Shown here piece after piece: positions 23,100 to 31,835 of a stretch of 64,000 nucleotides of DNA (its first letter is position 1; each line of letters begins with the position of its first letter). The DNA is taken from contig NZ_MDFM01000011.1 in the NCBI RefSeq assembly GCF_002939985.1, positions 74,622 through 138,621 of the forward strand, written 5' to 3'. The notes beneath the pieces are model-generated. The model had not been told where the DNA came from. It searched no databases and saw nothing but the letters and a program-made list of their open reading frames with translations. Position numbers and translations under genes: made by a program. This DNA comes from Xanthomonas hortorum pv. cynarae (GTDB taxonomy: Bacteria > Pseudomonadota > Gammaproteobacteria > Xanthomonadales > Xanthomonadaceae).

Positions 23100-25235
23100 G
23101 TGCCGCAATTGTCTTTGATGCGGGTGCGTTCGCGCAGCGCTTTCACCTACGCAGGGTTGCTGTTGATCGCGCTGGCATGCGCCCCGATGGCGGTACTCGC
23201 CAGCAGTGGTAAAGACACAGGCGAGATCCTGTGGGACCACTACGGCGTGCCGCATGTCTACGCCAAGACCGAGGCCGGCACCTTCTACGGCTTCGGTTGG
23301 GCGCAAACGCACAGCCACGGCAATCTGCTGCTGCATCTCTATGGCGAAGCGCGCGGCCGCGCCGCCGAATACTGGGGCGACAAATACGCCGAACAGGATC
23401 GCTGGCTGGCCACCAACGATGTCTACGCGCGCGCGCAGCAGTGGTACCGGCAGCAGGATCCGGGCTTTCGCGCCGATCTGGACGCATTCGCGCAAGGCAT
23501 CAACGATTACGCCGCCGCACACCCGGATGCCTTGGACGCAGAGGTCAAGGTGGTGCTGCCGATCACCGGCATGGACGTGGTGGCGCATGCGCACCGGCTG
23601 ATGAATTACGTCTACATCGCCTCGCCTGCAAAAGTGCTGGGCGAGCCGCCCAAGGACGGCCAGGCCCGCGACGGCTCCAACGCCTGGGCGGTGATGCCCA
23701 AGAAGACCCGCGACGGCCACGCCATGCTGCTGGCCAACCCGCATCTGCCGTGGGGCAGCGGCTTTTTCACCTATTACGAAGCGCATCTCAACGGGCCGGG
23801 CGTCGATCTGTATGGCGCCACCCAGGTGGGCCTGCCGATCCTGCGTTTTGGTTTCAACAAGCAGCTGGGTTTCACCAACACGGTGAATACCTTGCTCGGC
23901 CAGACCACCTACAAACTCACGTTATCGGGCGATGGCTATCTGCTGGACGGCAAGGTGCTGCCGTTCAAGCGTGAGACCAAAACGCTGAAGATCCGCCAGG
24001 CCGATGGCGCGCTGAAGGAAGGGGCGCTGCAAATTCGCCAGAGCGTGCATGGCCCGGTGTTCGAGCGCTACGACGGAGCCACCGTGGCGCTGCGCGTGGC
24101 CGGCCTGGATCGCCCCGACATGCTCAAGCAGTACTGGGACATGGGCAAGGCGCAGGACTTTGCGCAGTTCCAGCGCGCGCTGAAACAGCTGCAGGTGCCG
24201 ATGTTCAACATCGTCTATGCGGACAAGGCCGGCAACGTGCTGTTCCTGGACAACGGCATCCTGCCCAAGCATGCGCAGGGCGATTTGAAGTATTGGAGCG
24301 GGCTGGTGCCTGGCGATACCGCAGCCACGTTGTGGCGCGAGGTGCACGGCTACGACGAGCTGCCCAAGGTGATCAACCCGGCCGGTGGTTTCGTGCAGAA
24401 CACCAACGACCCGCCGTGGCTGGCGAGCTGGCCGCGCGTGCTGGAACCGAGCGCATTTCCCGCGTATGTCGCACCGGTCGGGCCGATGTCGCTGCGTGCG
24501 CAGAACTCGGTAAAGATGCTGGCCGAGCACGACAAGATCGACTTCGACCAGTTCGTCGCGCTCAAGCGCACCGCGCAGGCGCTGGCGGCCGATCGCACGT
24601 TGCCGCAGCTGTACGCTGCCGCCGCAGACAGTACCGACCCGGACATCCTCGCTGCGATCAACGTGCTCAAGGCCTGGGACCGCCACTTCGAAACCGACAG
24701 CCGCGGCGCGTTGTTGTTCGAGGAATGGGCGCGCTTGTTCACCGGCGATGCGCGTTACCTCTCGCAAGCCGGCTACGCCACGCCGTGGTCGTTGGCCGCG
24801 CCATTGACCACACCCAGCGGCTTGAAGGACCCGGCGTTGGCGCTGCGTCAACTCAAGCAGGCCGTCGCCAGCACCAAGAAGACCTATGGCGCGATTGATC
24901 GGCCCTACGGCGAGGTGTCGCGCTTCCATCTGGGCGAGGTCGATGTGCCTGGCCGCGGCGGTTTCGGCAATCTCGGCGCGTTCGATGTGATCACCTGGAA
25001 CCCGCCCAATGCCGATGGCCAACGCCTGCCGCAACACGGCGAAACCTGGGTCTCGCTGGTGGAGTTTTCCACGCCCATCAAGGCCAAAGGCTTGATGAGT
25101 TACGGCAATGCCAGCCAGCCCGGCTCGGCACACATCAGCGACCAGCTACAGCTGCTATCCAAGGGCGAGTTCCGCACCTTGTGGACCACCCGCGAGCAGG
25201 TCGAACAACACCTGGAATCACGCACCGACTTCTGA
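23100..25235 (+). CDS. Penicillin acylase-family Ntn hydrolase, periplasmic
   Basis: A 711-residue precursor with a GTG start at 23100, chosen because GAGGAG lies 7 nt upstream, overlapping the receptor stop; the ATG at 23118 is the alternative. A signal peptide (YAGLLLIALACAPMAVLAS) precedes the alpha-chain region. The self-processing site is DGSNAW, so Ser193 would become the N-terminal nucleophile of the beta chain. Total length and motifs (ILWDHYGVPHVYA, FGWAQTHSHGN, ANPHLPW, FVQNTNDPPW) match the aculeacin A/PvdQ-like acylase group. These remove fatty-acyl chains from lipopeptides, siderophore precursors or acyl-homoserine lactones. Being coupled to a signalling receptor suggests it processes the imported ligand. 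Confidence 0.88.
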   Translation: MPQLSLMRVRSRSAFTYAGLLLIALACAPMAVLASSGKDTGEILWDHYGVPHVYAKTEAGTFYGFGWAQTHSHGNLLLHLYGEARGRAAEYWGDKYAEQDRWLATNDVYARAQQWYRQQDPGFRADLDAFAQGINDYAAAHPDALDAEVKVVLPITGMDVVAHAHRLMNYVYIASPAKVLGEPPKDGQARDGSNAWAVMPKKTRDGHAMLLANPHLPWGSGFFTYYEAHLNGPGVDLYGATQVGLPILRFGFNKQLGFTNTVNTLLGQTTYKLTLSGDGYLLDGKVLPFKRETKTLKIRQADGALKEGALQIRQSVHGPVFERYDGATVALRVAGLDRPDMLKQYWDMGKAQDFAQFQRALKQLQVPMFNIVYADKAGNVLFLDNGILPKHAQGDLKYWSGLVPGDTAATLWREVHGYDELPKVINPAGGFVQNTNDPPWLASWPRVLEPSAFPAYVAPVGPMSLRAQNSVKMLAEHDKIDFDQFVALKRTAQALAADRTLPQLYAAAADSTDPDILAAINVLKAWDRHFETDSRGALLFEEWARLFTGDARYLSQAGYATPWSLAAPLTTPSGLKDPALALRQLKQAVASTKKTYGAIDRPYGEVSRFHLGEVDVPGRGGFGNLGAFDVITWNPPNADGQRLPQHGETWVSLVEFSTPIKAKGLMSYGNASQPGSAHISDQLQLLSKGEFRTLWTTREQVEQHLESRTDF

Positions 25236-25317
25236 TCATCGCCTTCCGACGATGGCCCCACCTGAAGCCGCCACCCGGCATCACCGCCTGACATCCCAGC
25301 ATCCAAGGACACTGCCC

Positions 25318-25794
25318 ATGCGCACCTTTCTGACCACCGCCTTGTTCGCCATCGCAACGCTGACCGCTACCTCCACCGCATTCGCGGCCGATCCGCACGA
25401 TGGCGCCTGGACGTTGGTGGAATCCAAATCCAACTGGAGCGACGGCAAGTTTCCCAAGGGCATGCGCCTGACCATCAACGTGCAGTTCTCCGACAACCGC
25501 ATCGAATACCACTCCATCAACACCACTCGCCCGGCCACCCCGTACAAGGTCGATTACGTCACCACGCTCGATGGCAAACCCAGCCCACTCAACGAGCAGG
25601 CGCGCTTCAACCAGATCGCGGTGAGCAAGACCGGTGCCGATACCTACCAGATCCTCAAGATGAAGGACGACGACGTGATCGTGGGCGAATTCTGGACGTT
25701 TTCTGCCGACGGCAAGACGCTGATCCGCAATGGTGTGGGCAAGTCGCCGGAAGGCAAATCCAAGGCCTATCACGAGTTCTTCGAGCGCAAGTGA
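25318..25794 (+). CDS. Small secreted protein of unknown function
   Basis: A 158-residue protein with a standard signal peptide (LTTALFAIATLTATSTAFAA) and a beta-rich mature part of about 135 residues with few cysteines (none seen). The pattern DGAWTLVESKSNWSDGKFP and late WTFSADGKTLIRNGVGKSPEGK suggests a single lipocalin-like or eight-stranded barrel domain, but I do not recognise a named family. It follows the acylase by 82 bp on the same strand, and could be the last gene of that operon. Confidence 0.7.
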   Translation: MRTFLTTALFAIATLTATSTAFAADPHDGAWTLVESKSNWSDGKFPKGMRLTINVQFSDNRIEYHSINTTRPATPYKVDYVTTLDGKPSPLNEQARFNQIAVSKTGADTYQILKMKDDDVIVGEFWTFSADGKTLIRNGVGKSPEGKSKAYHEFFERK

Positions 25795-25868
25795 TGCGTT
25801 GTGCGTGGTCGCAGGCGCTGATGTCTGCGACTGCGCATCGCGGCGCGCCGCGCCGCGCCCCGCGTTCT

Positions 25869-25894
25869 GCGCAGGGATCGGCCGATCCCTGCGC
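25869..25894. repeat. 26-bp perfect palindrome
   Basis: Two exact 13-bp arms (GCGCAGGGATCGG and its complement) with no loop, 75 bp after the secreted-protein stop and 38 bp before the dipeptidase ATG. No T run follows it. It could be a terminator, or an operator for the dipeptidase. Confidence 0.55.
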
Positions 25895-25932
25895 GGCTAT
25901 GATCGATCCACCCCCACCTTCTGCGAGCTGTC

Positions 25933-27189
25933 ATGACCCTGCACCGCCTGTGCACCGCCATCTTCCTGAGTCTGGCCGTGGCCGCACCCAGCCACGCGCT
26001 GGAATTTTCCAAGGCCGAGCTGGCGCGTGCCACCGCCTTGCAACAGCGTCTGGTCACGCTGGATTCGCATCTGGATACGCCGGCCAATCTGGAGCGCCCG
26101 GACTTCGACGTGTTGCAGGCGCATGCCGGCAACCGGCTGTCGCAGGTGGATTACCCGCGCATGCTCGCAGGCGCGCTGGATGGCGGCTTCTGGGCGGTCT
26201 ACACCGGGCAAGGCGATCGTAGCGCGGCGGCGCATTTGCGCGACCGCGATGCCGGCCTGCAGCGGCTGTTGAAGATTCACACCCTGCTGGCCGCGCAACC
26301 GCAGCAGTTTGCCTTCGCCACCACGCCCGCCGATGCCGCGCGCATCAAGGCCGATGGCAAGCGCGTGGTGTACATCAGCATGGAAAACGCCAGCCCGCTG
26401 GTGGCCGACCCTACGCTGCTGCGCTTCTATTACGCGCAAGGCCTGCGCCTGATGAGCACCGTGCATTTTCTCAACAACGAGTTCGCCGATTCGGCCACCG
26501 ACCCCAAGGGGCCGGAGTGGAAGGGCTTGAGCCCGGCCGGTAAGCAACTGGTGCAGCAGGCGCAGGCGCTGGGGATCGTGATCGATCAATCGCACGCCTC
26601 CGATGCGGTATTCGACCAGTTGATTGCGCTATCGCCGGTGCCGATCGTGCTCTCGCACAGCGGCGCGCGTGCGGTCTTCAACCATCCGCGCAATATCGAC
26701 GACGCACGCTTGAAGGAGTTGGCCGCGCATGGCGGCGTGATCCAGGTGAACTCTTACGGCGGCTATCTGGTCGACAGCGGCGCCAGCCCCGAGCGCAAGG
26801 CCGCCGAAAAGGCGTTGACCGACCAGTACGGCGGTTGGGAACACGTCAAGATCGCCGACGGCACCGCCCTGAGCGCCGCACTCAAGGAGCTGGATGCACG
26901 CTACCCGATCAAGCGGGCGACCGAAGAGGATTTCTTCGCCCATCTGGAGCATGTGCTCAAGCTGGTCGGGCCCGAGCACGTGGGCATCGGCATGGACTGG
27001 GACGGCGGCGGTGGCGTGGTCGGCCTGGAAGACGTCTCCAAGCTCCCGCGCATCACCGCCTGGCTGCTGCGCAAGGGCTACACCGAACAGCAGATCGCCG
27101 GCATCTGGGGCGGCAACCTGTTGCGGGTGATGGGCCAGGCGCAGGCGTATGCGGCGGGGAATCGGGAATCGGGAGTAGGGAATCGGTAG
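25933..27189 (+). CDS. Membrane-dipeptidase family (M19) peptidase
   Basis: A 418-residue secreted or periplasmic enzyme with a signal peptide (LCTAIFLSLAVAAPSHA). The M19 zinc-site motifs are LDSHLDTPANL (HxD), a middle MENASPL glutamate, the DQSHAS histidine, and LSHSGAR. The family hydrolyses dipeptides, including D-amino acid and dehydro dipeptides. The last dozen residues (NRESGVGNR) are encoded by a dispersed GGGAATCG-type repeat, so the true protein may have lost its original stop or simply extended into it. No operon partner is evident. Confidence 0.88.
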   Translation: MTLHRLCTAIFLSLAVAAPSHALEFSKAELARATALQQRLVTLDSHLDTPANLERPDFDVLQAHAGNRLSQVDYPRMLAGALDGGFWAVYTGQGDRSAAAHLRDRDAGLQRLLKIHTLLAAQPQQFAFATTPADAARIKADGKRVVYISMENASPLVADPTLLRFYYAQGLRLMSTVHFLNNEFADSATDPKGPEWKGLSPAGKQLVQQAQALGIVIDQSHASDAVFDQLIALSPVPIVLSHSGARAVFNHPRNIDDARLKELAAHGGVIQVNSYGGYLVDSGASPERKAAEKALTDQYGGWEHVKIADGTALSAALKELDARYPIKRATEEDFFAHLEHVLKLVGPEHVGIGMDWDGGGGVVGLEDVSKLPRITAWLLRKGYTEQQIAGIWGGNLLRVMGQAQAYAAGNRESGVGNR

Positions 27190-27231
27190 GGCGGGTTGTG
27201 CGGGGATTCGGGAGTCGGGATTTGGGATTCG
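27157..27231. repeat. GGGAATCG / GGGATTCG short-repeat cluster at the dipeptidase 3-prime end
   Basis: Imperfect 7-8 bp units (ggaatcgg, ggagtagg, ggattcgg, ggagtcgg, ggatttgg) run from inside the last codons of the dipeptidase for about 75 bp. Similar short units appear at 1076-1102 after the TerC gene. Confidence 0.6.
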
Positions 27232-27659
27232 CAAAGCCAAGGCGGTCTACCGTGCGGGTGCGGGTGCGGGTGCGGGGTGCTGCGTCGGCTCGGCGGTATG
27301 GGGTATCCGCGCGTTGCCGCACTGGCTTCTCTGCCGGACGGGCTGACCGGGTGACTGGAGTGCACCGGCGCTGGCCGTCAGCCAGACGGTGACCTGGCCG
27401 GGCGGCCGTCGCCTTATTGGGCCGGCCAGCCCTGCATCCAACAGCATGATCGCCGTGGCGTTTTTCCTGGCCCGGCACGCGCCGAGCGTGCCCCCGATGG
27501 AAGTTGGGCATTTGCACAAAAACTCACACCTGCCTGCCCGCAAACAGGCAGCACCCTGACGATGCTTCCGGGAAAACGCTCAATCTAGAATGCGCCGACC
27601 CCCGAGTGTGGCGCCGCCGCGCCGGGCACCGGTGGGCCCACCGACTGCTGGAGCGTGCG
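27190..27659. other. 470-bp gene-free interval upstream of the glycerate module
   Basis: It contains the end of the GGGATTCG repeats, a tandem GTGCGG hexamer run (27251-27276) and, nearer the transporter, a 7-bp inverted repeat CTGCCTG/CAGGCAG (27530-27551) that is a candidate binding site for the CdaR-type regulator. No protein-coding frame is convincing. Confidence 0.5.
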
Positions 27660-28970
27660 ATGACCCAAGCCTCCCGGCCCCTGCCGCCCCCCGACGGCAT
27701 GCGCCCGACCTACCGCAAGATCCTGTGGCGGCTGATCCCGTTCCTGTTCGTCTGCTACCTGTTCAATTACCTGGACCGGGTCAATGTGGGCTTCGCCAAG
27801 CTGCAGATGCTCGGCGATCTGGGCATGAGCGAGACCGTGTACGGGCTGGGCGCAGGCATCTTCTTCATCGGCTATCTGGCTTGCGGGGTACCGAGCAATC
27901 TGATCCTGCAGCGCATCGGCGCGCGCCGATGGGTGGCGATCATGATGGTCAGCTGGGGCCTGCTCTCCACCTGCCTGATGTTCGTGCGCACCCCGGCCGG
28001 CTTCTACACCCTGCGCTTGCTCACCGGCGCTGCCGAGGCCGGCTTCTTCCCGGGCATCGTGCTGCATCTGACGCGCTGGTTTCCGCGCGCCCAGCACGGC
28101 CGGGTCATGACCGTCTTCATGTCGGCCATCCCGATCTCCGGGGTGCTGGGCGGGCCGTTGTCGGGCTGGATCCTCAGCCACTTTTCGGCTGGGCAGGGCG
28201 GTTTGGCCGGTTGGCAATGGATGTTCCTGCTGCAAGGCCTGCCCACGGTGCTGCTGGGCATCGGGGTGTGGTTCCTGCTCAGCGATGGCGTGCAGCAGGC
28301 GACCTGGCTGGACACGCAGGAAAAACAGGCACTGACCCGCGCGCTGGCAGACGACGAAGCACGCAAGCCGGCCGGTGCCTCCACCTCGCTGGGCGCGGTG
28401 CTGCGCAACCCGGCGGTATGGATGCTGGGCACGGTGTACTTCTGCATCCAGAGCGGGGTGTATGCGATCAACTTCTGGCTGCCCTCGATCATCCAGGGCA
28501 GCGGCGTCACCGACCCGACCCGGATCGGCCTGATGAGCGCCATCCCGTATCTGGCCGCAGCGGTGTTCATGGTGTTGATGGGCCGCTCGGCCGACCGTCG
28601 TGGCGAGCGTCGCTGGCATCTGGTGATCCCGTTGCTGATGGGCGCAGCCGGGCTGTGCATCGCCGCCAGCGTCACCGACAACCTGGCGCTGGCCCTGTTC
28701 GGCATGACCCTGGCCACAATGGGCGCGGTCAGCGGGCTGCCGCTGTTCTGGCCGCTGACCAATGGCTTTCTCACTGCCGCCGCCGCGGCCGGCGGGCTGG
28801 CGCTGATCAATTCCACCGGCCAGGTTGCCGGCTTCGTCAGCCCGTATCTGGTGGGCTGGATCAAGGACACCACCCACAGCACCGAGCTGGCGCTGTACGT
28901 GCTGGCCGGCGCCATGCTGCTGGGCGCCGCGCTGGTGCTGCGGGTGCCGGCGCGCGCGGTGAACCAGTGA
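27660..28970 (+). CDS. MFS transporter of the anion:cation symporter (GudP/GarP-like) family
   Basis: A 436-residue protein with about 12 transmembrane helices and the ACS-family N-terminal pattern (FLFVCYLFNYLDRVNVGFAKLQM broken by charged residues), the loop motif RIGARRW and the second-half loop GRSADRRGERRWH. ACS carriers take up organic anions such as glucarate, galactarate, tartrate or glycerate. The neighbouring glycerate kinase and sugar-diacid-type regulator favour glycerate or a glycerate-yielding acid. Start at 27660 fits the family's N-terminus. It is 25 bp from the kinase start, consistent with an operon. Confidence 0.9.
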   Translation: MTQASRPLPPPDGMRPTYRKILWRLIPFLFVCYLFNYLDRVNVGFAKLQMLGDLGMSETVYGLGAGIFFIGYLACGVPSNLILQRIGARRWVAIMMVSWGLLSTCLMFVRTPAGFYTLRLLTGAAEAGFFPGIVLHLTRWFPRAQHGRVMTVFMSAIPISGVLGGPLSGWILSHFSAGQGGLAGWQWMFLLQGLPTVLLGIGVWFLLSDGVQQATWLDTQEKQALTRALADDEARKPAGASTSLGAVLRNPAVWMLGTVYFCIQSGVYAINFWLPSIIQGSGVTDPTRIGLMSAIPYLAAAVFMVLMGRSADRRGERRWHLVIPLLMGAAGLCIAASVTDNLALALFGMTLATMGAVSGLPLFWPLTNGFLTAAAAAGGLALINSTGQVAGFVSPYLVGWIKDTTHSTELALYVLAGAMLLGAALVLRVPARAVNQ

Positions 28971-28995
28971 TGCGCCCATTCAAGCGAGTGTCCCC

Positions 28996-30165
28996 ATGAA
29001 GATCGTCATCGCCCCCGATTCCTACAAGGAAAGCCTGTCCGCGCTGGAGGTGGCCACCCAGATCGAGGCCGGCTTCCGCGAGGTGTTCCCTAACTGGCAC
29101 TACACCAAGGTGCCAGTCGCCGATGGCGGCGAAGGCACGGTCGACGCCCTGGTTTCCGCCACCGGCGGGCGGGTGATCGCTTGCACGGTCAGCGGCCCGC
29201 TCGGCACCCCGGTGCCGGCATTCTTCGGCCTGACCGGCGACGGCCGCACCGCCGTGATCGAGATGGCCGCCGCCAGCGGCCTAGCGCTGCTGCCACCGGC
29301 CGAACGCGCGCCGCTGCGTACCAGCACCGCGGGGGTGGGCGAGTTGATCCTGGCCGCGCTGGATGCCGGCGCGCGGCGCTTCATCATCGGCATCGGCGGC
29401 AGTGCCACCAACGACGGCGGCGCCGGCCTGGCGCAGGCCTTGGGCGTGCGGTTGCTGGATGCGCAAGGCGCGCCGATCGGCCCAGGCGGCGGCGCGCTGG
29501 CCGCCTTGGCGCGCATCGAGACCGAAGGCCTGGACGTGCGCCTGCAGGACTGCCAGTTCGAAGTGGCCTGCGATGTGGACAACCCGCTGATCGGCCCCAC
29601 CGGCGCTTCGGCAGTCTTCGGCCCGCAGAAAGGCGCCACGCCCAGCATGGTGCGTCAGCTCGATAGCAACCTGCAGCATTACGCCAACCTCCTGCAACGC
29701 GACCTCGGCGTGCAGTTGCACGACCTGCCCGGCGGCGGTGCGGCCGGCGGCCTGGGCGCGGCGTTGGTGGCGTATCTGGGCGCGCAGCTGCGGCCCGGCG
29801 TGGAGATCGTCGCGCAGGCGCTTGGGCTGGATGCGCTGGTCGCCGATGCCGATCTGGTCATCACCGGCGAAGGCCGTCTGGACAGCCAGAGCCTGCACGG
29901 CAAGACCCCGGTGGGGGTGGCGCGGGTGGCGCAGCGGCACGGCAAACCGGTGATCGCCATCGTCGGCTGCCTGGGCAACGGCGCCGCGCTGCTGCATGGC
30001 CATGGCATCGATGCGATGTTCGCAGTGGTGCATCGCGCCTGCACGGTGGAGCAGGCGCTGGCCGAAGCCGCCAGCAACGTGCGCATCGCCGCCCGCAATG
30101 TGGCGGCGACGTTGCAGGTGGGCAGCGCGTTGGCGCAGGTGCCTGCAGTCGGAGAAGGCCGCTGA
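28996..30165 (+). CDS. Glycerate kinase (GarK/GlxK family, 2-phosphoglycerate-forming)
   Basis: A 389-residue kinase of the glycerate kinase I family. Signatures: MKIVIAPDSYKESLSALEVA at the N-terminus, PVADGGEGTVDAL, a glycine-rich GIGGSATNDGGAGLAQALG, and ITGEGRLDSQSLHGKTPVGV. Length is typical (about 380). It phosphorylates D-glycerate to 2-phosphoglycerate for glycolysis. No aldolase or tartronate semialdehyde reductase of the glucarate pathway is in the window, so the module alone suits uptake and use of glycerate itself. It is last in the transporter-kinase pair; the regulator follows after 340 bp. Confidence 0.93.
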   Translation: MKIVIAPDSYKESLSALEVATQIEAGFREVFPNWHYTKVPVADGGEGTVDALVSATGGRVIACTVSGPLGTPVPAFFGLTGDGRTAVIEMAAASGLALLPPAERAPLRTSTAGVGELILAALDAGARRFIIGIGGSATNDGGAGLAQALGVRLLDAQGAPIGPGGGALAALARIETEGLDVRLQDCQFEVACDVDNPLIGPTGASAVFGPQKGATPSMVRQLDSNLQHYANLLQRDLGVQLHDLPGGGAAGGLGAALVAYLGAQLRPGVEIVAQALGLDALVADADLVITGEGRLDSQSLHGKTPVGVARVAQRHGKPVIAIVGCLGNGAALLHGHGIDAMFAVVHRACTVEQALAEAASNVRIAARNVAATLQVGSALAQVPAVGEGR

Positions 30166-30505
30166 CGGCAGCGCACGGATGCCTCACGCCGGCCCTCCTC
30201 GTGCCTGCCCCACTGCAGCCCATCGGCGCGCGCGACATGCCTGGCGCCTGCAGGGTGACGGCGCGACGCGTTGCCGGCGTGACTGCCACCGCTTCCGGGA
30301 AGTCGGCTGCTCACTCACGACGGGTGCGCAGCGCGCCGCATCTTCGCCTGACGCATCCGAATCGAACCCCGTGCGGCACAGGCTGTCAGCAACGGCGGTA
30401 GAAGCACCGCCGCCGCACCATGCACAGTCACACCCATGTCGAACATGCACGCGCCGACCATGGCACCGTGATCTCCCTCGTTCGCGTCAACAGACCCCCA
30501 AGCCC
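30166..30505. other. 340-bp non-coding interval before the CdaR-type gene
   Basis: Nothing coding is supported. The interval is long enough to hold its own promoter for the regulator, but no clear promoter pair or hairpin with a T run is seen. Confidence 0.45.
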
Positions 30506-31696
30506 ATGCTCACGCTCGACCGCACCCTGGCGCAGTCCATCGTCGACCGCGCGATGACCATCATCGACGGCAACGTCAATGTGATGGACCACACCGGCGT
30601 CATCATCGCCAGCGGCGAGCCGGCGCGCATCGGCCAGTTACACGAGGGCGCGCTGCTGGTGCTGTCCCGACAGGGCCGGGTGGAGATCGATGCGGCGCTG
30701 GCGCAGCAACTGGATGCAGTGCGGCCGGGCGTGAATCCGCCGCTGATCGTGGATGGCCGCATCGTCGGCTGCGTCGGGCTCACCGGCGACCCGCAGCGGA
30801 TCGGGCAACAGGCCGAACTGGTGCGCATGGCCGCCGAAGCCATGCTGGAACAGGCCGGCCTGCTGCGCCTGCTGGCCCGCGACGCGCGCCTGCGCGAAGA
30901 AGTCACGCTTGGCCTGATCCGCGCCGACGGCCCGACCCCGGCACTGGCCGGCTGGGCCGAGCGGCTCGGCATCGCGCTCGACCTGCCACGCGTGGCCGCC
31001 GTGATCGAAGTGGAAAGCGACACCCTGGATCTGGATGCCATGCTGGTGGAGCTGCAGCGCCTGCACACGCTGCTGTCCACGCCCGAACGCGGCAACCTGA
31101 TCGCCGCCACCGCGCTCAACGAACTGGTGGTGCTCAAGCCGGCGCTGGACCGCCGCGGACACTGGGACGTGGGCGAACAACGCCGCCGCGCGCACACCTT
31201 GCTCGAGCGCATGCGCGCCAGCAGCCCGCTGCGGATCCGTCTCGCCCTGGGCCAGTATTTTCCGCAGCCCAACGGGCTGGCGTTGTCGCACCAGGTCGCG
31301 CGCACCACCATGCGCATCGGCAAGGCGCGCGCGCCGCAGGCCGATGCGTTTTTCTACGACGACTATCGCTTGCCGGTGCTGGTGGACGACCTGCGCCAGG
31401 CCTGGCAGGCCGATGAACTGCGCAAGCCGCTGCAGGCCCTGCTGGCACAGGAACGTCGCAGCCAGTTGTTGAATACCTTGTCGGCCTGGTTCGGCGCCGG
31501 CATGCGCATGGCGCCCACCGCCAAGGTGCTGGGCATCCATCGCAACACGCTGGATTACCGCATGCAGCGCATCCAGCAACTGTGCGCGGTGGACCTGAGC
31601 ACTACCGACGATTGCATGCGCCTGTATCTGGCCTTGCAGATGCGCGACGACCGCGCCGCCACCGAGGCGAAGACGGACGCCAGCGTCACCGACTGA
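30506..31696 (+). CDS. cdaR: CdaR-type sugar-diacid/glycerate regulator
   Basis: A 396-residue transcriptional regulator. The N-terminal sugar-diacid recognition domain is about 1-135 (DRTLAQSIVDRAMTIIDGNVNVMDHTGVIIASG split over the first 40 residues; GCVGLTGDP). A GGDEF-like/PucR middle region follows, and a C-terminal PucR helix-turn-helix (about 325-380: TAKVLGIHRNTLDYRMQRI). E. coli CdaR activates garPLRK and related genes in response to glycerate. Its place after a GudP-like carrier and glycerate kinase fits that role. The start at 30506 is the family's usual one; upstream codons in the frame look non-native. Confidence 0.9.
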   Translation: MLTLDRTLAQSIVDRAMTIIDGNVNVMDHTGVIIASGEPARIGQLHEGALLVLSRQGRVEIDAALAQQLDAVRPGVNPPLIVDGRIVGCVGLTGDPQRIGQQAELVRMAAEAMLEQAGLLRLLARDARLREEVTLGLIRADGPTPALAGWAERLGIALDLPRVAAVIEVESDTLDLDAMLVELQRLHTLLSTPERGNLIAATALNELVVLKPALDRRGHWDVGEQRRRAHTLLERMRASSPLRIRLALGQYFPQPNGLALSHQVARTTMRIGKARAPQADAFFYDDYRLPVLVDDLRQAWQADELRKPLQALLAQERRSQLLNTLSAWFGAGMRMAPTAKVLGIHRNTLDYRMQRIQQLCAVDLSTTDDCMRLYLALQMRDDRAATEAKTDASVTD

Positions 31697-31835
31697 GGTG
31701 GCGCAACGGCCGCAGCGTCGGCGCACGCGCGCGTACCTGTGCGATAGCGCACGGAACCTCGCATCGCCAGTCCCTGCCAGGTATGCCCACTCCGCTAGAC
31801 TGAACGCATTGCCCGGGGCACGAGCGAGCTTTCCG

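Noticed and set aside
27251..27276. Short tandem GTGCGG run read as a CRISPR or satellite
   Set aside because: A simple hexamer run of about four units; nothing else supports a special role.
31698..31835. GTG start at 31698 for the GGDEF protein
   Set aside because: It would add 46 Arg/Ala-rich residues that do not resemble a domain; the TTG at 31836 better fits the GAF start, although this is not certain.
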